Shown here one piece after another: positions 1 through 12,700 of a stretch of DNA of 64,000 nucleotides. Source of the stretch: Macrotis lagotis. Lineage: Eukaryota > Chordata > Mammalia > Peramelemorphia > Peramelidae. The stretch is taken from positions 183,708,306-183,772,305 of the forward strand of contig NC_133661.1 of NCBI RefSeq assembly GCF_037893015.1, written 5' to 3'. The position numbers and the translations under genes are program-made. Each line of letters starts with the position of its first letter. Position 1 is the first letter of the stretch. The notes beneath the pieces are model-generated. The model made no database searches. It saw nothing but the letters and a program-made list of their open reading frames with translations, and was not told the DNA's origin.

Positions 1-1258
1 GCAATAGTTTACATCAGAGAGAATGACAATAATGAGCCAATTTACCAAAACTTATAGGATGCCTTAAAAGCAGTTTTTAGGGGGGACTTACATCTTTAAA
101 TGCTTACATGACTAAAAGAAAGAGCAGTTCGATAAATTGGCCATACAATTATACAAACTAGTAAAAAAATACTCAATTAAATAAATACCAAGTTAGAAAT
201 TTTGAAAATCAAAGGAGAGATTCAAAAAATGAAAGTACAAGGAAAAGGCTATAGAATTTATAAGCAAAAATAAGCATTGGTTTTTCTGAAAAAAATTCAA
301 TAAAATAAATAATCCTTTGGTTAATTTGATTAAAAATGGAAGAAATTGAAATGAACAGTATAAGAAATGCAAAGGTGAATTCACACCAACAAAGAGAAAA
401 ATAAAACAATAAATCAGACAATCAACTATATGCCAATAAAACTGACACTTTATTTTAAATGGATGAATATTTACAAAAATATAAATTGCCCAGATTAACA
501 GAAAAGGAAGCAAAATTCTTGAATAACTCCATTTGAGAAGCGGAATTTGAACAAGCCAGCAATGAACTCTCCCCTCACAATCTCCAGGGTCAGGTGGATT
601 TATAAGTAAATTCTGCCAAAAAATTGAAGAGCCATTCCAATACTATATAAACCATTTGGAAAAATAGGTCAATAAAAAATTCTGTCACATTTTATGTGAC
701 ACAATTATGGTTCTGATACTGAAATCAGGAAGAACCAAAACAGAGAAAGAAAATTACAGTCCAATTTCCCTAAAGAATATTGTTGCAAAATTTTAAAATA
801 AAATACAAGCAAAGAGAATATAACAATTTATCACAAGGATAATACACTATACCATAAAGAAAAAAATACAGCACTCATTTCCATAAAAACACTAGAAAGC
901 ATGAGAATAAATGGAGTTTCCTATAAAATGATAAGTAGTATCTAAAATAATCAGCAGACATTTTATGTTATGGGGATTAGTTAGAAGCATTCCAAACAAA
1001 CTCAGGGGTGATGCAAAGATGCCCATTATGCCACTATTATTAAATGTTATATTAGAAATGTTAGCAATAACAATAAGATAAGAAAAAGAAATGGAAGGAA
1101 TTAGAATAAACTATGAGAAAACAAAACCCATTCTTGCAAATGATATGATGGACTATTTAGAGAATCTTAGACAATCATCTAAAAACTATTTGAAAACAAT
1201 TAACAACCTTAATAATTTTGCAAGATATAAATCAAGAATCATAGAATATATATATATA

Positions 1259-1295
<37 letters not shown>

Positions 1296-1475
1296 CCAAC
1301 AAATCGCATCAGTAAGAGAAAAAAAAACTTCCATTTAAACTAAGTGTAGACAATATAGAAATGTGAAATATTTGGAAATCTACTTGCCAAGACAAACTCA
1401 CAGAATTCCAAAATACTGTTCATACAAATAAAGTTAGCTCTAAATAACCAGAAAAATATACATAACCAATGGATA
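1..1475 (+). mobile_element. L1 LINE fragment, ORF2 middle part (dead)
   Basis: Broken frames on the plus strand read as L1 ORF2. They run from the linker after the endonuclease (about 10-520) into the reverse transcriptase, with an ISLKNI-like stretch near 760 and the LANDMMDYLEN version of the FADD active-site block near 1130-1165. The usual catalytic FADD has become LAND, and many stops and frameshifts are present. The piece stops at about 1475, just after a WIG motif, where a minus-strand L1 begins. The matching 3' part resumes at 8776. It is a degenerate retrotransposon with no host function seen. Confidence 0.85.
1247..1293. repeat. (TA)n microsatellite
   Basis: Nearly pure TA dinucleotides with one TATGCATA interruption. 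It lies inside the decayed plus-strand L1 ORF2. Confidence 0.95.
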
Positions 1476-3394
1476 GGCCTCATTTCCTCTTTTACTGATA
1501 TTTTATTTTTCCAAATATATGTTATGAAAGTTTTTCAACATTCATCCATGTGCACATGTATATTTTTAAGTTACATAATTACCTTCCACTCTCCCTTCCC
1601 ACTCCCCTCCACTTAGCAGGGAACAGTTTGGTGAATATTGTACATATATATTTGCGTTAAACATGTTTACAGATTAGTCATTTTTGGCATGAGGAATTAG
1701 GATTAAGGGAAAGAAATACATAAGAGAAATTTTTTAAAAAACTGAATATAGTGTTCATCAAATTCTGAAGGGTTTTTTTTGGTTTTGTTTTTCTTCCACT
1801 GGATGGGGATAGCATTGTCCATAGTCTATCTAATAGGGTCTCTGAACTATTGAGAGCAGCTGCATCCATCAAAGTTGATTAGCTGATGATGCTGTTGTTA
1901 ATATGTAGAGTGTTCTCTTGGTTTTGCTCCCTTCACTCAGTATCAGATTCTGCAATTCATTCCATTCTTCTCAAGAGTCCGACCATTTATAGTTTCTTAT
2001 AGAACAATAGTATTTCATAACATTTATATACCATAACTTGTTCAATCATTCCTCAATTGATGAGCATCCATCCCTTCATTTCCAATTCTTTGCCACCATA
2101 GACAGAGCTGCTTTAATTATTTTGGAACATGTGGGACTTTTCCCATTATTTTATGGTTTCTTCTGGATATTGGACTAGTATTGGAATTACTTGGTCAAAA
2201 GGTATGATCAGTTTTATTTCTCTTTGGGCATAGTCCTATATTGCTCTCCAGAATGGTTGGATCAGTTCACAACTCCACCACCAATGCATTAAAGCCCCAA
2301 TCCTCCCACAACCTTTCCACCATTGATCATTTTTTTTGTCATCTTAGCCAATTTGATAGGTGTAAGGAGATACCTCAAAGTTGTTTTAATTTGCATTTCT
2401 CAAATCAATGATGATTTGGAGAATTTTTCATATGATTATCTATAGCTTTAATTTCTTCATTAGAAAACTATTTATTCATATACTTTGACCTTCTAAATTT
2501 GATGGAATTAGCTATATATTTTTAAAATAAGATCTTTATCAGAACCCCAGCTATGAAGATTGCTTGACAGTCTTCTATTTTCCTTTTAATTTTGGCAACG
2601 TTGATTTTATTGGTGCAAAACCTTTTCCAAAATCATTCATTTTGCAGTTTATAATGTACTCTATTTCTTGCTTGGCCATCAATTTCTCCCCTTTCCATAG
2701 GTCTGATAGAGTATTTCTAATAATTTATCTATGGTGTCACATTTTATGTCCAAATCCTGTACCCATTTTGAATTTATTTTCTTATAGGGTGTGAGATGTA
2801 GGTCTATGCCTAGTTTTTGTCATGATATTCTCTAGTTTTCTCAACAATTTTTGTGAAGTATTGAGATTTTATCCCAGAAGCTAATGTCTTTTGGTTTGTC
2901 AAAAGTAGATTACTATAGTCATTTACTACTGTTTCTTTTGAACCTATCCTAATCCATTGATTCTATTTCTTACCCAATGCCAAGTAGTTTTGATGACTGA
3001 CACTGTATAGTGTAGTTTTAGATCTGATAGAGCTAGGCCACTTTTCTTTACACTTTTTTCATCAGTTCCTTTACTATTCTTGACCTTTTGTTGCCCCAAA
3101 TGAATTTGTTTACTATTTTTTCTGGCTCAGCAAAATAATTATTTGGTAGTTTGGTAAGGCACTGAATAAGTAAATTAATTTGGGTATAATTTTTATTTTT
3201 ATTATATTAACTCTACCTAACCATAAGCAATTGTCATTTTTCCAGTCACTTAGATTTGACTTTATTTGGGTGAGAAGTGCTTTGTAATTTTCTTCATACA
3301 ATTTTTTGGTTTGCCTGAGGAGATAGATTCCCAAGCATTTAATGCAGTCTGCATAATGGGATTTCTCTTTCTATCTCTTATTCTTGGGTTTTGT

Positions 3395-3436
3395 TGTGCA
3401 TATATATATGTATATATATATATATACATATATATG
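3395..3436. repeat. (TA)n microsatellite
   Basis: TATATATATGTATATA-type tract inside the L1 ORF2 remnant. A similar TA tract occupies the equivalent ORF2 position in another L1 copy at 47969-48002. Confidence 0.9.
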
Positions 3437-4036
3437 AATAATGATAATTTTATGAGTTTAGCTTGTATCCTGCTATTTTGCTGAATTTGTTAATTGTTTC
3501 AAGTACTTTTTAAGATGATTTTCTTGGATTCTCTAAGTATATCATCATATCATCTGCAAAAAGTGAGAGTTTTGTTTCTTCCTTCCCAATTCTAATTACT
3601 TCAATTGATTTTTCTTCACTTATTGCTAAAGCTAACATTTCTAATACTATATTGAATAATAACGATGTCAATGAGAATCCTTGTTTCACCTCTGATCTTA
3701 TTGGAAATGCTCCTAGTTTATCCCTAATACATATAATATTTCTTGATTTTTAGTTAGATACTACTTATTATTTTAAGGAAAACCCCATTTATTCCTATAC
3801 TCTCTAGTGTTTTTAATAGGAATGGACGTATTTTATCAAAGATTTTTTCAGCACCTATTGAGATAATCATATGATTTCTCTTGGATTTGTTATTGAAATG
3901 TTCAATTATGTTGAGTGTTTTCCTAATATGGAACCATCCCTGTCTATCTGGTATAAATCCTACCTGATTATGGTATTAACCTAATAATAATTTGCTGTAA
4001 TCTCATTGGTAAAATTTTATTTAAAATTTTTGCTTT

Positions 4037-4189
4037 GGGGCGGCTAGGTGGCCCAGTGGATAAAGCACCGGCCTTGGAGTCAGGAGTATCTGGGTTCAAA
4101 TCTGGTTTCAGACACTTAATAATTACCTAGCTGTGTGGCCTTGGGCAAGCCACTTAACCCCGTTTGCCTTGCAAAAACCTAAAAAAAAA
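4037..4189 (+). mobile_element. Marsupial tRNA-derived SINE
   Basis: Full-length SINE starting GGGGCGGCTAGGTGG, with an internal GGGTTCAAATC (B-box-like) and a tail ending TTGCCTTGCAAAAACC followed by poly(A). It is flanked by AATTTTTGCTT-type direct repeats (4023-4036 and about 4186-4200). It was inserted into the older minus-strand L1. It is very similar to the other SINEs in this window, so the family was active after that L1 landed. Confidence 0.93.
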
Positions 4190-5389
4190 TTTTTTTGCTT
4201 CAATGTTCATTAGGGAGATTGATCTATAATTTTCTTTGTCTGTTTTGGTTCTTCCTGGATTAGGTATATGCACCATATTGGTGTCATAAAAGGAATTTGG
4301 CAGAACTTTTTCTTCTCCTATTTTTAAAAATAGCTTATGTAGAATAGGAATTAATTGTTCCTTAAATGTTTGGTAGAATTCACTTGTACATCCATCTGGA
4401 CCTGGAGACTTTTTCCTAGGGAGTTTATTGATGGCTTCTTCAATTTCTTTTTATGAAATGGGGTTATTTAACTATTTCATTTTCTCTTCTGCTAATCTGG
4501 GTAGTTAGTATTTTTGTAAATATTCATCCACTTCACTCAAGTTATCAAATTTATTGACATACTGTTTGATAAAATAACTTCAATTTATCTCTTTAATTTT
4601 TTCCTCATTGGTGGTTAAGTCACCTTTTTCATTTTTGATACTGGCAATGTGGTTACCTTCCTTCTTTTTTTTTAAATCAGATTAATCAAAGGTTTATTCA
4701 TTTTATTGGTATTTTCATAAAGTCAAGTCTTAGTTTTATTTATTAGATCAGTTGTTCTCTTGCTTTCAATTTTATTAATCTCTCTCTTTCTCTTGAATTT
4801 CATAATGTCTAATTTGGTATTTAATTGAGAATCTTTAGTTTTTTTAGTGCCACACCCAATTCATTGATCTCCTCTTTCTGTATTTTATTCATAAAAGCAT
4901 TTAAATATATAAAATTTCTCTTTGAGACTGCTTTGGCTGTTGTGGTATGATGTCTCCTCATTATCATTTTCTTCAATTTAATTATGGATTATTTATATGA
5001 TTTGCTGTTTGATCCTCTCATTATTTAAAATTAAATTATTTTGTTTCCAATTAATTTTTGATTCATCTTTTCATGGCTCTTCATCACATGTAATTTTTAT
5101 TGCATCATGATCTGAGAAGTATGCATTTATTATTTCTGCCTTTCTACATTTGATTATAAGCTTTTTTATGCCCTAGTTAGTACATGGTCACTTTTTGTGT
5201 AGGTACCATGTACTACTAAGAAAAAAGGCATATTCTTTTCTATTGCCATTAAGTTTTCTCCAGAAGTCTATCATATCTAAATTTTCTAAGATGTTATTCA
5301 CCTTCTTAACTTCCTTCTTGTTTATTTTGTGGTTAGATTTTATCTAGATGTGAGACAGGGAGCTTGAGGTCTCCCATTATTAAAGTTTT

Positions 5390-5544
5390 TTTTTTTTTTA
5401 GGTTTTTGCAAGGCAAATGGGGTTAAGTGGCTTGCCCAAGGCCACACAACTAGGTAATTATTTAGTGTCTGAGACCGGATTTGAACCCAGGTACTCCTGA
5501 CTCCAAGGCCGGTGCTTTATCCACTAGGACACCTAGCCGCCCCT
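5390..5544 (-). mobile_element. Marsupial tRNA-derived SINE
   Basis: Same SINE family in reverse, with poly(T) at the left and the CCTAGCCGCCCC head at the right. It has a 16-bp target-site duplication CCATTATTAAAGTTTT at 5374-5389 and 5546-5561. It is inserted in the L1 endonuclease region. Confidence 0.95.
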
Positions 5545-5965
5545 TCCATTATTAAAGTTTTGCTGTCTATGTCTCCTTGTAATTCACTCAGGTTTTCCTC
5601 TATGAATCTGAATGCTCTACCACTAGGTGTACACATATTTAGTAATGATATAACTTCATTACCAGTGGTGCCTTTGAAGAACATGTAGTTTCCTTCCTTA
5701 TCCCTTTTAATGAGATCTATTTTTGCTTTTGATTTTTCTGAGATCAGGATTGCTATCTCTGATTTTTTTTTTTACTTCTCCTCAAGCATAATATATTTTG
5801 CTCCATCCTTTTACCTTTACCTTGTATCTCTCTGCTTCAAATGTGTTTCTTATAAGTAACATATTGTAGGATTCTAGTTTTTAATCCATCCTTCTATCCA
5901 TTTCAGTTTTATGGGTGAGTTCATCCCATTCACATTTACAGTTAAGATGATTAATTCTGCATTTT

Positions 5966-7200
5966 CCTCCAAACTATCTTTCTCCATTTGTATTTTTCTC
6001 TTTTCCTTTCCACTCATTCCTTCTCACCATAGTTTTATTCTCTTTTACTTTTTCTTTTAAAATTTAGCTTTCAGTTTATTTTCACTTATACCTTTGCCTC
6101 CCTTTAATTAGTTCTTTCCTTCCCCCCCCCCCCCATAGAGTAGGATAGGTTTTTAAACTCAAGTGAGAATATCTTATTCCTTCTCTGGGCCAAATCTATT
6201 GATTAGAATTTTCTCTGTGTTCACATTCTCCCTTCTTTCCCTCTAAAATTATAGATCTTGTTGTCTCTTCTGGTTTTATTTATCAATCAAGTACTATCAA
6301 TCAGGTATCATCCATCAAAGCTTGATTAATTAAATGCTTGATTGTATTATCAAAGTACAATCACATATTGATTGATTGATTATTTGATGAGCAGCATTAG
6401 CCTCAAAGTCACTAAGAGTCATCCCCTCTTCTGTCTCATTAGAAATTCACTCTTCAAGTCTTAAATTACAGCAAATTATAATAATTTTTTACCTTACCCC
6501 CTTTTCATGTGCTCTCCAAGGATACACAATTCTCAGAACCAAAGTCTCATCCAGAGTCAAATCATTTCATGAACCATTTGCAACCCTGCCCTGCCCCAAG
6601 CATACTTTCTCTCTGCCCTCCCCAGCTCTCTACCCAGGGTATTTAAATCCTTATTAACTAAAGTATGGATTGAGTCCAACCCTTCTAGATAGGTTCTCAC
6701 CCTCTGCTATTAAAGTCACTTGTGATTTAATTAACCATAGTGTCTTGAAGTGCTCTAAGCACTGGGACACTCCAAAGGTCTCTGATAAGAACATTGCAAT
6801 TGATTGTAAGGTCTGGGAGACACTGTATCAAGACCATCTAGAATATGATGCCCTCATCAGAGAAAGTGCTAAGCTTTGTCAGCAAAACAGAATTAATATA
6901 GGGCAAAGGAAACTAAGACACTTAAGTTTAGAGTAAGACACAAGTTGAAGTACTCCTGCTTTTCATCAGGGCTTTTTGTCTCAAGCATAGTGATGTCATC
7001 TTGGTCCTTTTCAATGGAGAGACAAGAATCTACTATACCAATATCCTCTAAGTCCAATCTCTACAATTTTATTTAACCCATTATGTGTACTAAAAGAAAT
7101 AGAATTCTTAAGAGTTTGAAGTGTTATATCTTCCCTTATAGTTTGTATATAATTTGATAGTCTTGACTAACATTTGTTTTGTTTTGTTTAATTTTTCCCT
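5966..7200 (-). other. Long spacer between L1 ORF1 and ORF2
   Basis: About 1.2 kb lies between the recognisable ORF2 start and the ORF1 end of the minus-strand L1. It is pyrimidine-rich on the plus strand (purine-rich in L1 sense) and has a C-run at 6122-6134. A homologous spacer of similar length lies in another L1 copy at 50076-51440. An 88-codon plus-strand frame (6670-6936) lies inside and is discussed as a finding. No L1 protein similarity was seen here. Confidence 0.6.
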
Positions 7201-8240
7201 TACCCTTTGCATTTACCTTTTTATGCATCCCTTGAGTCCTCTATTTGACAATTGAGTTCTCTGTTCAGTTCTGGTCTTTTTATCAGGAAATTTTGGAAGT
7301 TCCCTATTTTCCCCTGACAGTATATGCTGAATTTTGCAAGGTAGTAAATTCTTGGTTGTAATCCAAGGTTCTTTGCCCTCTAGTATATGGTATTCTAAAT
7401 CCTCTGGTCCTTCAGTATTGAAACTGATAAGTCTTATGTAAGTCTTATTGTGTTTCCTTTGTATTTAAATTGTTTCCTTTTTGCTGCTTGCATATTTTCT
7501 CCTTTATTTGAGAGTTCTGAAATTTGACTATAATAGCCATTTTATCCTGGGGTCTCTTTCTGGAGGAATTCTATACATTTTTTTCCAGTGATTATTATGT
7601 CTTCTTGTTCTAACAGATTTAGATGATTTTCACTGATAATTTCCTTCATGATGTTTTCCAGGTTCTTTTTTGATCTAGGCTTTCTAGTAGTCCAGTGCTT
7701 TATAAATTATCTCTTCTGGATCTATTTTCCAGGTTGTTTGTTTTCCCTAAAAGGTACTTTTTTTAGTCTTTTCATTTTGGTTGATGGAATCTTGTAGTCT
7801 CTTAGATTCATTGATTTCTATTCAAATCTAATTTTTAGGGTTTCATTTTCTTTAATTAACTTTTGTATTTCCTTTTCCAGTTGGTCAATTTTATTTTTTG
7901 AAGGGTTACATTCTTTTTTTCCACTTGGTTATCTTTACTATTAGAAGGGTTGATTAATTTGGTCGATTTTTCATAATTTTCTTTCATGTCTCTCATTTGT
8001 TTTTTTTCCATTTTTCTTCTTCCTTCTTTCTTTGGTTTTTAAATTCTTTTTTAAGTTCTTCTATGAGCTTTTGGATTTGAGTCTAATTCATAAACTCTTT
8101 TGAGACTACCACTATGGGTAATTTTTCACTGTTTTCTTCTTCTGAGGTGGCATTTTTATCATCTTTATCTGCATAGTAGCTTTTTATAGTGAGTGCTCTT
8201 TTAGTTTTTTTTTACTCACTTGAAATGTCTGAGCTCTAGT
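7200..8240 (-). pseudogene. L1 ORF1 remnant
   Basis: Read on the minus strand, the region aligns by eye with the better preserved ORF1 of the HAL1-like element at 29549-30677. The coiled-coil part (about 8200-7780) and the RNA-binding C-terminal part (about 7600-7250) are in the same order. L1 ORF1 encodes an RNA-binding chaperone of the retrotransposition particle. Here it is full of stops. Confidence 0.75.
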
Positions 8241-8775
8241 ACTCAGGTATAGGGAATATAGATCCAACCTTTTTGTGCTGAGGCTGGGTTCTGATCCTTG
8301 GCTATTTTTTGGCCAAAATGTTGTCTATGTTATCCGTGCCTTGACTTTGCAGAGGTTTATTTCCTCCTTTATGTCCAGGTTCTCTCTATGCAGTGTCTTG
8401 TTCCCAACCCATCCTTTCTTTTGCCTGGTCTTCCCAGGGTTCAGATTTTGTTTGGAATTGAGACCCTCTTTGCTGGCTTATTATCTAGCTACCAGGACAC
8501 ATGCTATTGTCAATCTGATGGGACCTGGACTGCACTGTTGACTAAAAGACTCCCACTGACTTTACAACTCTCTCTCCCCTAGCTGGACTTCACTTTCCCT
8601 TTCCCCCCAAAGAGGCAGACCTTTGCTGAAGATTCTCCATGATATCTGCTGCTGAAAATTTCTTTGGATCTTTCCTTTTTTGGTGGGATCTGTAGCTTTA
8701 ATGTCTATACAGTGGTTTCATTTAGCCTTGTGTAGGGAAAAGCTCTGGTAGCATGGTAGCTTCACACAGCCATCA

Positions 8776-9775
8776 AATTTATAAGAATTCAAGTCATTCC
8801 CCAATTGATAAATGCTCAAAAGACATAAACAGGCAATTTTAAGATAAAGAAATTAATGTTACCTAGATTGTTATGAAAAAATGCTCTAAATCACTATTGA
8901 TTAGAGAAATGCAAATTAAAATAACTGAGGTACTGTTTCACACCCATGAGATTGAGTAATATGACAGAAAAGACAAATGATGAATGTGGAGGGAATATGG
9001 GACACTAAAATATTGCTGATGAAGTTGTGACCTGATTCAACCATTCTGGAGCTCAATTTGAAACTGCCTAAAAGGCTATAAAACTGTGCATATTTTTTAA
9101 TCCAGCAATACCATTTCTAGATCAGTATACCAAAAAGATAAAAAAAAAAAGAAGAGGTCCCAGAGGTACTAAAATATTCATAGCAGTTCTTTTTGTGATG
9201 GCTAAGAAGTAGAAATTAAGGGAATTATCACCATTTGGGTAATGGTTAAACAAGTTGTGAATGAAATGACAAACAAGTTTATGAATGAAATGAAATGCTA
9301 TTATTCTATAATAAATAAAGACCAGGTATAATTCAGAAAAACCTGGATAGACTTAATTGAACCTAAGTGACCAGATCCAGGAAAATGTTGTATACACTAA
9401 TAGAAACAATGTGTCATGACTAGCTATGAGGAATGTAACTTCTCTCAGTAGTTCAGTGATCAAGGATAATCCCAAGAGACCTACTATGGAAAATGCCATC
9501 CACATCCAGACAAAGAACAATGGAGTCTGAATGCAGATCAAAACATAATATTTTCACTTTTTGAATTTTTTTTTGATTTTCTCTTGTCATTTTCTCTTTT
9601 TTTGTTTCTTCTTTCACAATATGATTAATATGAAAATAAAAATGATAGTGCATATTTAATCCCTATTATGTTACTTGCTGCCAAGGAGAGAAGAGAGGGA
9701 AAGGAAGAATGGAGAAAATTTTGCAAAAATGAATGTTGACTTCCCTACATCTAATTGGGAAAAAAAAAGATGCTA
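8776..9775 (+). mobile_element. L1 LINE 3' end (ORF2 C-terminus and 3' UTR)
   Basis: Plus-strand L1 sequence running from the end of ORF2 (CATTCCCCAATTGATAAATG near 8798) through the zinc-knuckle region to a purine-rich 3' UTR, ending in an A-run at about 9760-9769. It is probably the distal half of the L1 that begins at position 1, cut by the minus-strand L1. About 0.9 kb of ORF2 is missing between the two halves (estimate from L1 protein order). Confidence 0.82.
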
Positions 9776-9779
9776 TGAA

Positions 9780-12700
9780 GGTTTAAAAGATAGCTCTTTA
9801 GAATTGTCATAAGGATCAAATGAAATTATATATAAAGATTCTTGGAAAGCTTAAAATTCTACAAAAATACATACTCTCTCTTCTATTATTCTTTTTGGGA
9901 TTAAGGAAGAACTAATCATTTTAATGATAGAAAAGAAAGGTGGGCAATTGGATATCTGTAGTTTTTCATATGTAGTAATTGAGATAGAAGATTATGAGAG
10001 AAAAGTGTTGATGGAGGGAGAGGTGAGAATGGGAAAATTGATAAACCCCAGGGACCCACCTGAGGAAAAAGGGAGTGTGGAACAAGGAACTGTCTAAGTT
10101 TTAGGAAAAGATTCCAGAGACAGGGCCTTAAGAGGAGAATCCTTTGCTAAGTGCTGATGCTACTTTGTAATAATACTTAATGTTTATGTGTTAATAATGA
10201 TGAGGATTTTAAAGAATTCTACAGGACATTCAAAGCTCTTTATTACCTGACTTCTCCCTTTCTAGATTTACTTACATACTTTTCTCCCATCCATGTACCC
10301 TTAGAAAGAAAGGCAAATGGAAGTCCCTGCTTATGAAGGGCATCTTAATAATTAGAGACCATATGTAAACAACTATCTACATATGCGTGTAGATACAAAT
10401 ATACATATATATTCAATATCAAAGAATCATCAGGCTGGAATCAGTGAAATTAAGGGAGAACAAGAAAAACTTCTCATAGAAAGTTGCATTTTAGCTATGA
10501 CTTAAAGCAAGCTAGGCAAATCAGGAGGCACAGATGAGGAAGCAGGGCATTTAAGAGGAAGAGGAAATGCTAGTGAAAATTTCCAGATTAAGGAGATGGA
10601 ATTCTTTGTAAAGGGAGCAGCAAAGTGACTAGTATTACTGGAACATCCAGGAGATAATTGGGAATGGGATGGGTAGGTGTTTGAAGACTGGAAAATTTTT
10701 TGGGGGAGGGCACATTATGAACTTCTTTGAAAGTCAGGTTCAATCCTGGTGGTGATAGATAGGTAGCCACAAGAGTTGATGTAGTAAAGGGAATACCATA
10801 TTCAGGCTTGTATTTTAGGAAAATGACTTTGATAGCCAAGAAGAAGAGAGAAATGAAATGTTGAGAAACTTGTGGCAGACTAGCTCTCCCTCAGGTTATT
10901 GAAGTAGTCCAGGGTCTGCACCAGAATGGTGACAATGTCAGAGGAGTAATGGGGACATATGTCAGAGATATTACAGAAGTAAAATTTGTTTGTTTGATTT
11001 GAGGTTTCATAGTATGTTCCTGATCTGTTAAAAAAAAAGAGCTGGAGAAGGAAATAGCAAACCACAGCAGTATCTTTGTCAAGAAAAAATCTCAAATGGG
11101 TCATGAAATGCTAGACAACTGAAACTACTAAACAACAACTCACAGCTTGTTCTGGGTCCTAGACCTAGGTAAGTGCCTTAGAGACAAGTTGAAATTCTTC
11201 TTTTCTGCTTTGAAGAAGTCAATGTGTCTTCATATATGAAAAGGAAGCCTGGAGAACTGAGAAATAGAATTTCTGTCCTTTACCATACTGAACTGTGACT
11301 GAATGTAATTAGCTATAAAGCAGTCTCAAGAACAAGAAAGGTCTAACTTTCCTATTTCCATTGAGAGAATAATTCACTTTAAGAGAACTGTGGCAGTTGC
11401 TAGAGACCTAGAACAGACAAGAACAGATAAATAGTTGTCATTAAACAGCAGAGATAGAAAGAAAACACTGAATGTTGATAACAAATGCTCAGGGTTCTTA
11501 TCTGTATCCTCTAACTGTATGACACATTCAATTAAAAAATATCTAAGAAGATCAATGGTCCCATGGTCCTTCCCTTATTCACTGTCCTCCATCTCCACCC
11601 TCCAACTGCTGGAGAAGAGATTTCCTCAGGTGAAACAATTTCATTTTAACTTATTAATGAAACACCGTTTCTATTTAGATTATAATTTTGTTCTTTTGTT
11701 TTTCTATTGTTTTATACTTACCTAATGGCTTAAATAAATATTATTATCTTTAAAAAATTGAATCTTCTGATGAAACAAGTAGTTTGTGAATCAGAGATAT
11801 TCTTTTTCTAAATCAAGAATATGGGTTTTATAACAGGGATTAAAATCTTTCATGTGATTTAATTTTTGCACAAAGTTCAGATCATAACTCTAAATTTAGA
11901 CAGGACTACAAGTCTGGAGAGTTGTAGACAGCATAGGTGGACAACCATCCTTCAAAATATTTATTTTAATTCAGAATTCCCTTGAGTGACTAAATAAATA
12001 TGTCAATCATTTAGCTGATAAGTTGTTTCTTTGGTGATTACAGAATGCATGGAAATGAGCCTGATGTAAGTGTGCCTGGCTTCAGTAGCTCTAGCAAGTA
12101 CACCAGCACCTATGTTACTTATTATATTGTTATTTTGAGTCCCTTATAGATTGATTGTGTTTATTTCATTGTCAAAATTCTATTTTGGATTTTCCTTCTG
12201 GATAATTGGATGGTTGTAATTGGGGTGGAATATAGTGGAAAGAGTGACAGATGGGGTGCTATAATTCATTGAAGACATCAGAAATGATGTTGACTTGGGA
12301 ACAGGTGCTACATACTATGTTCAAACCAATGTTCTGAACTGAAATGCACAACAGACTATGCATATATTGGGAGTGTGATGAATATGACATGCACAGAAAT
12401 AAAAAAAAAGAATGTAGGAGAAAATAAAAGGCATAAAACTTGTTCAAAATCAAATTAGGAAATAAGATATTTGTCCAAGGGGACATCATCAACTGGAGAT
12501 GTGCAGAAAATGAAGGGGGTGGTTGAATGCATGAGGGGTGAGTCTGGGAGTAGTCTGCTTTACTTACACCATGAATCCATAAATTAAATAAGTTAAATAC
12601 AAAGTTGGATCAATAGACTGTCAAGAAGCTTGAATGCCAGGAGCAGGAGTTTAAGCTTTACTCAGTAGACAGTCTGGAGCCACTGAAGGTTTTTGAAAAG

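Larger units (their letters stand above)
1885..5965 (-). pseudogene. L1 ORF2 remnant (endonuclease / reverse transcriptase)
   Basis: This is the ORF2 part of the surrounding L1. Without the two SINEs its length is about 3.8 kb, normal for L1 ORF2. The order on the minus strand is endonuclease (about 5965-5250), linker, reverse transcriptase (about 4450-3400) and C-terminal cysteine-rich region (about 2500-1885). No frame longer than about 75 codons survives, so it makes no enzyme. The identification rests on recognising L1 protein motifs by eye. Confidence 0.85.
1480..8775 (-). mobile_element. Nearly full-length L1 LINE (decayed)
   Basis: Reading the minus strand from 8775 down, the order is: 5' UTR (about 8775-8240), ORF1 with a coiled-coil-like region (about 8240-7200), a long purine-rich spacer (about 7200-5966), ORF2 (about 5965-1885) and 3' UTR (about 1885-1480). 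ORF2 starts with an L1 endonuclease-like NVNGMNSPIK near 5945, has IMGDL near 5560, and ends with the zinc-knuckle region near 2290. All frames are broken by stops and frameshifts. Two SINEs (4037-4189 and 5390-5544) and a TA repeat are inserted. It separates the two halves of a plus-strand L1. It is not active. Confidence 0.87.

Noticed and set aside
4037..4189. A tRNA gene (A- and B-box-like motifs)
   Set aside because: The sequence is a tRNA-derived SINE with a long non-tRNA body, poly(A) and target-site duplications. No cloverleaf tRNA was found.
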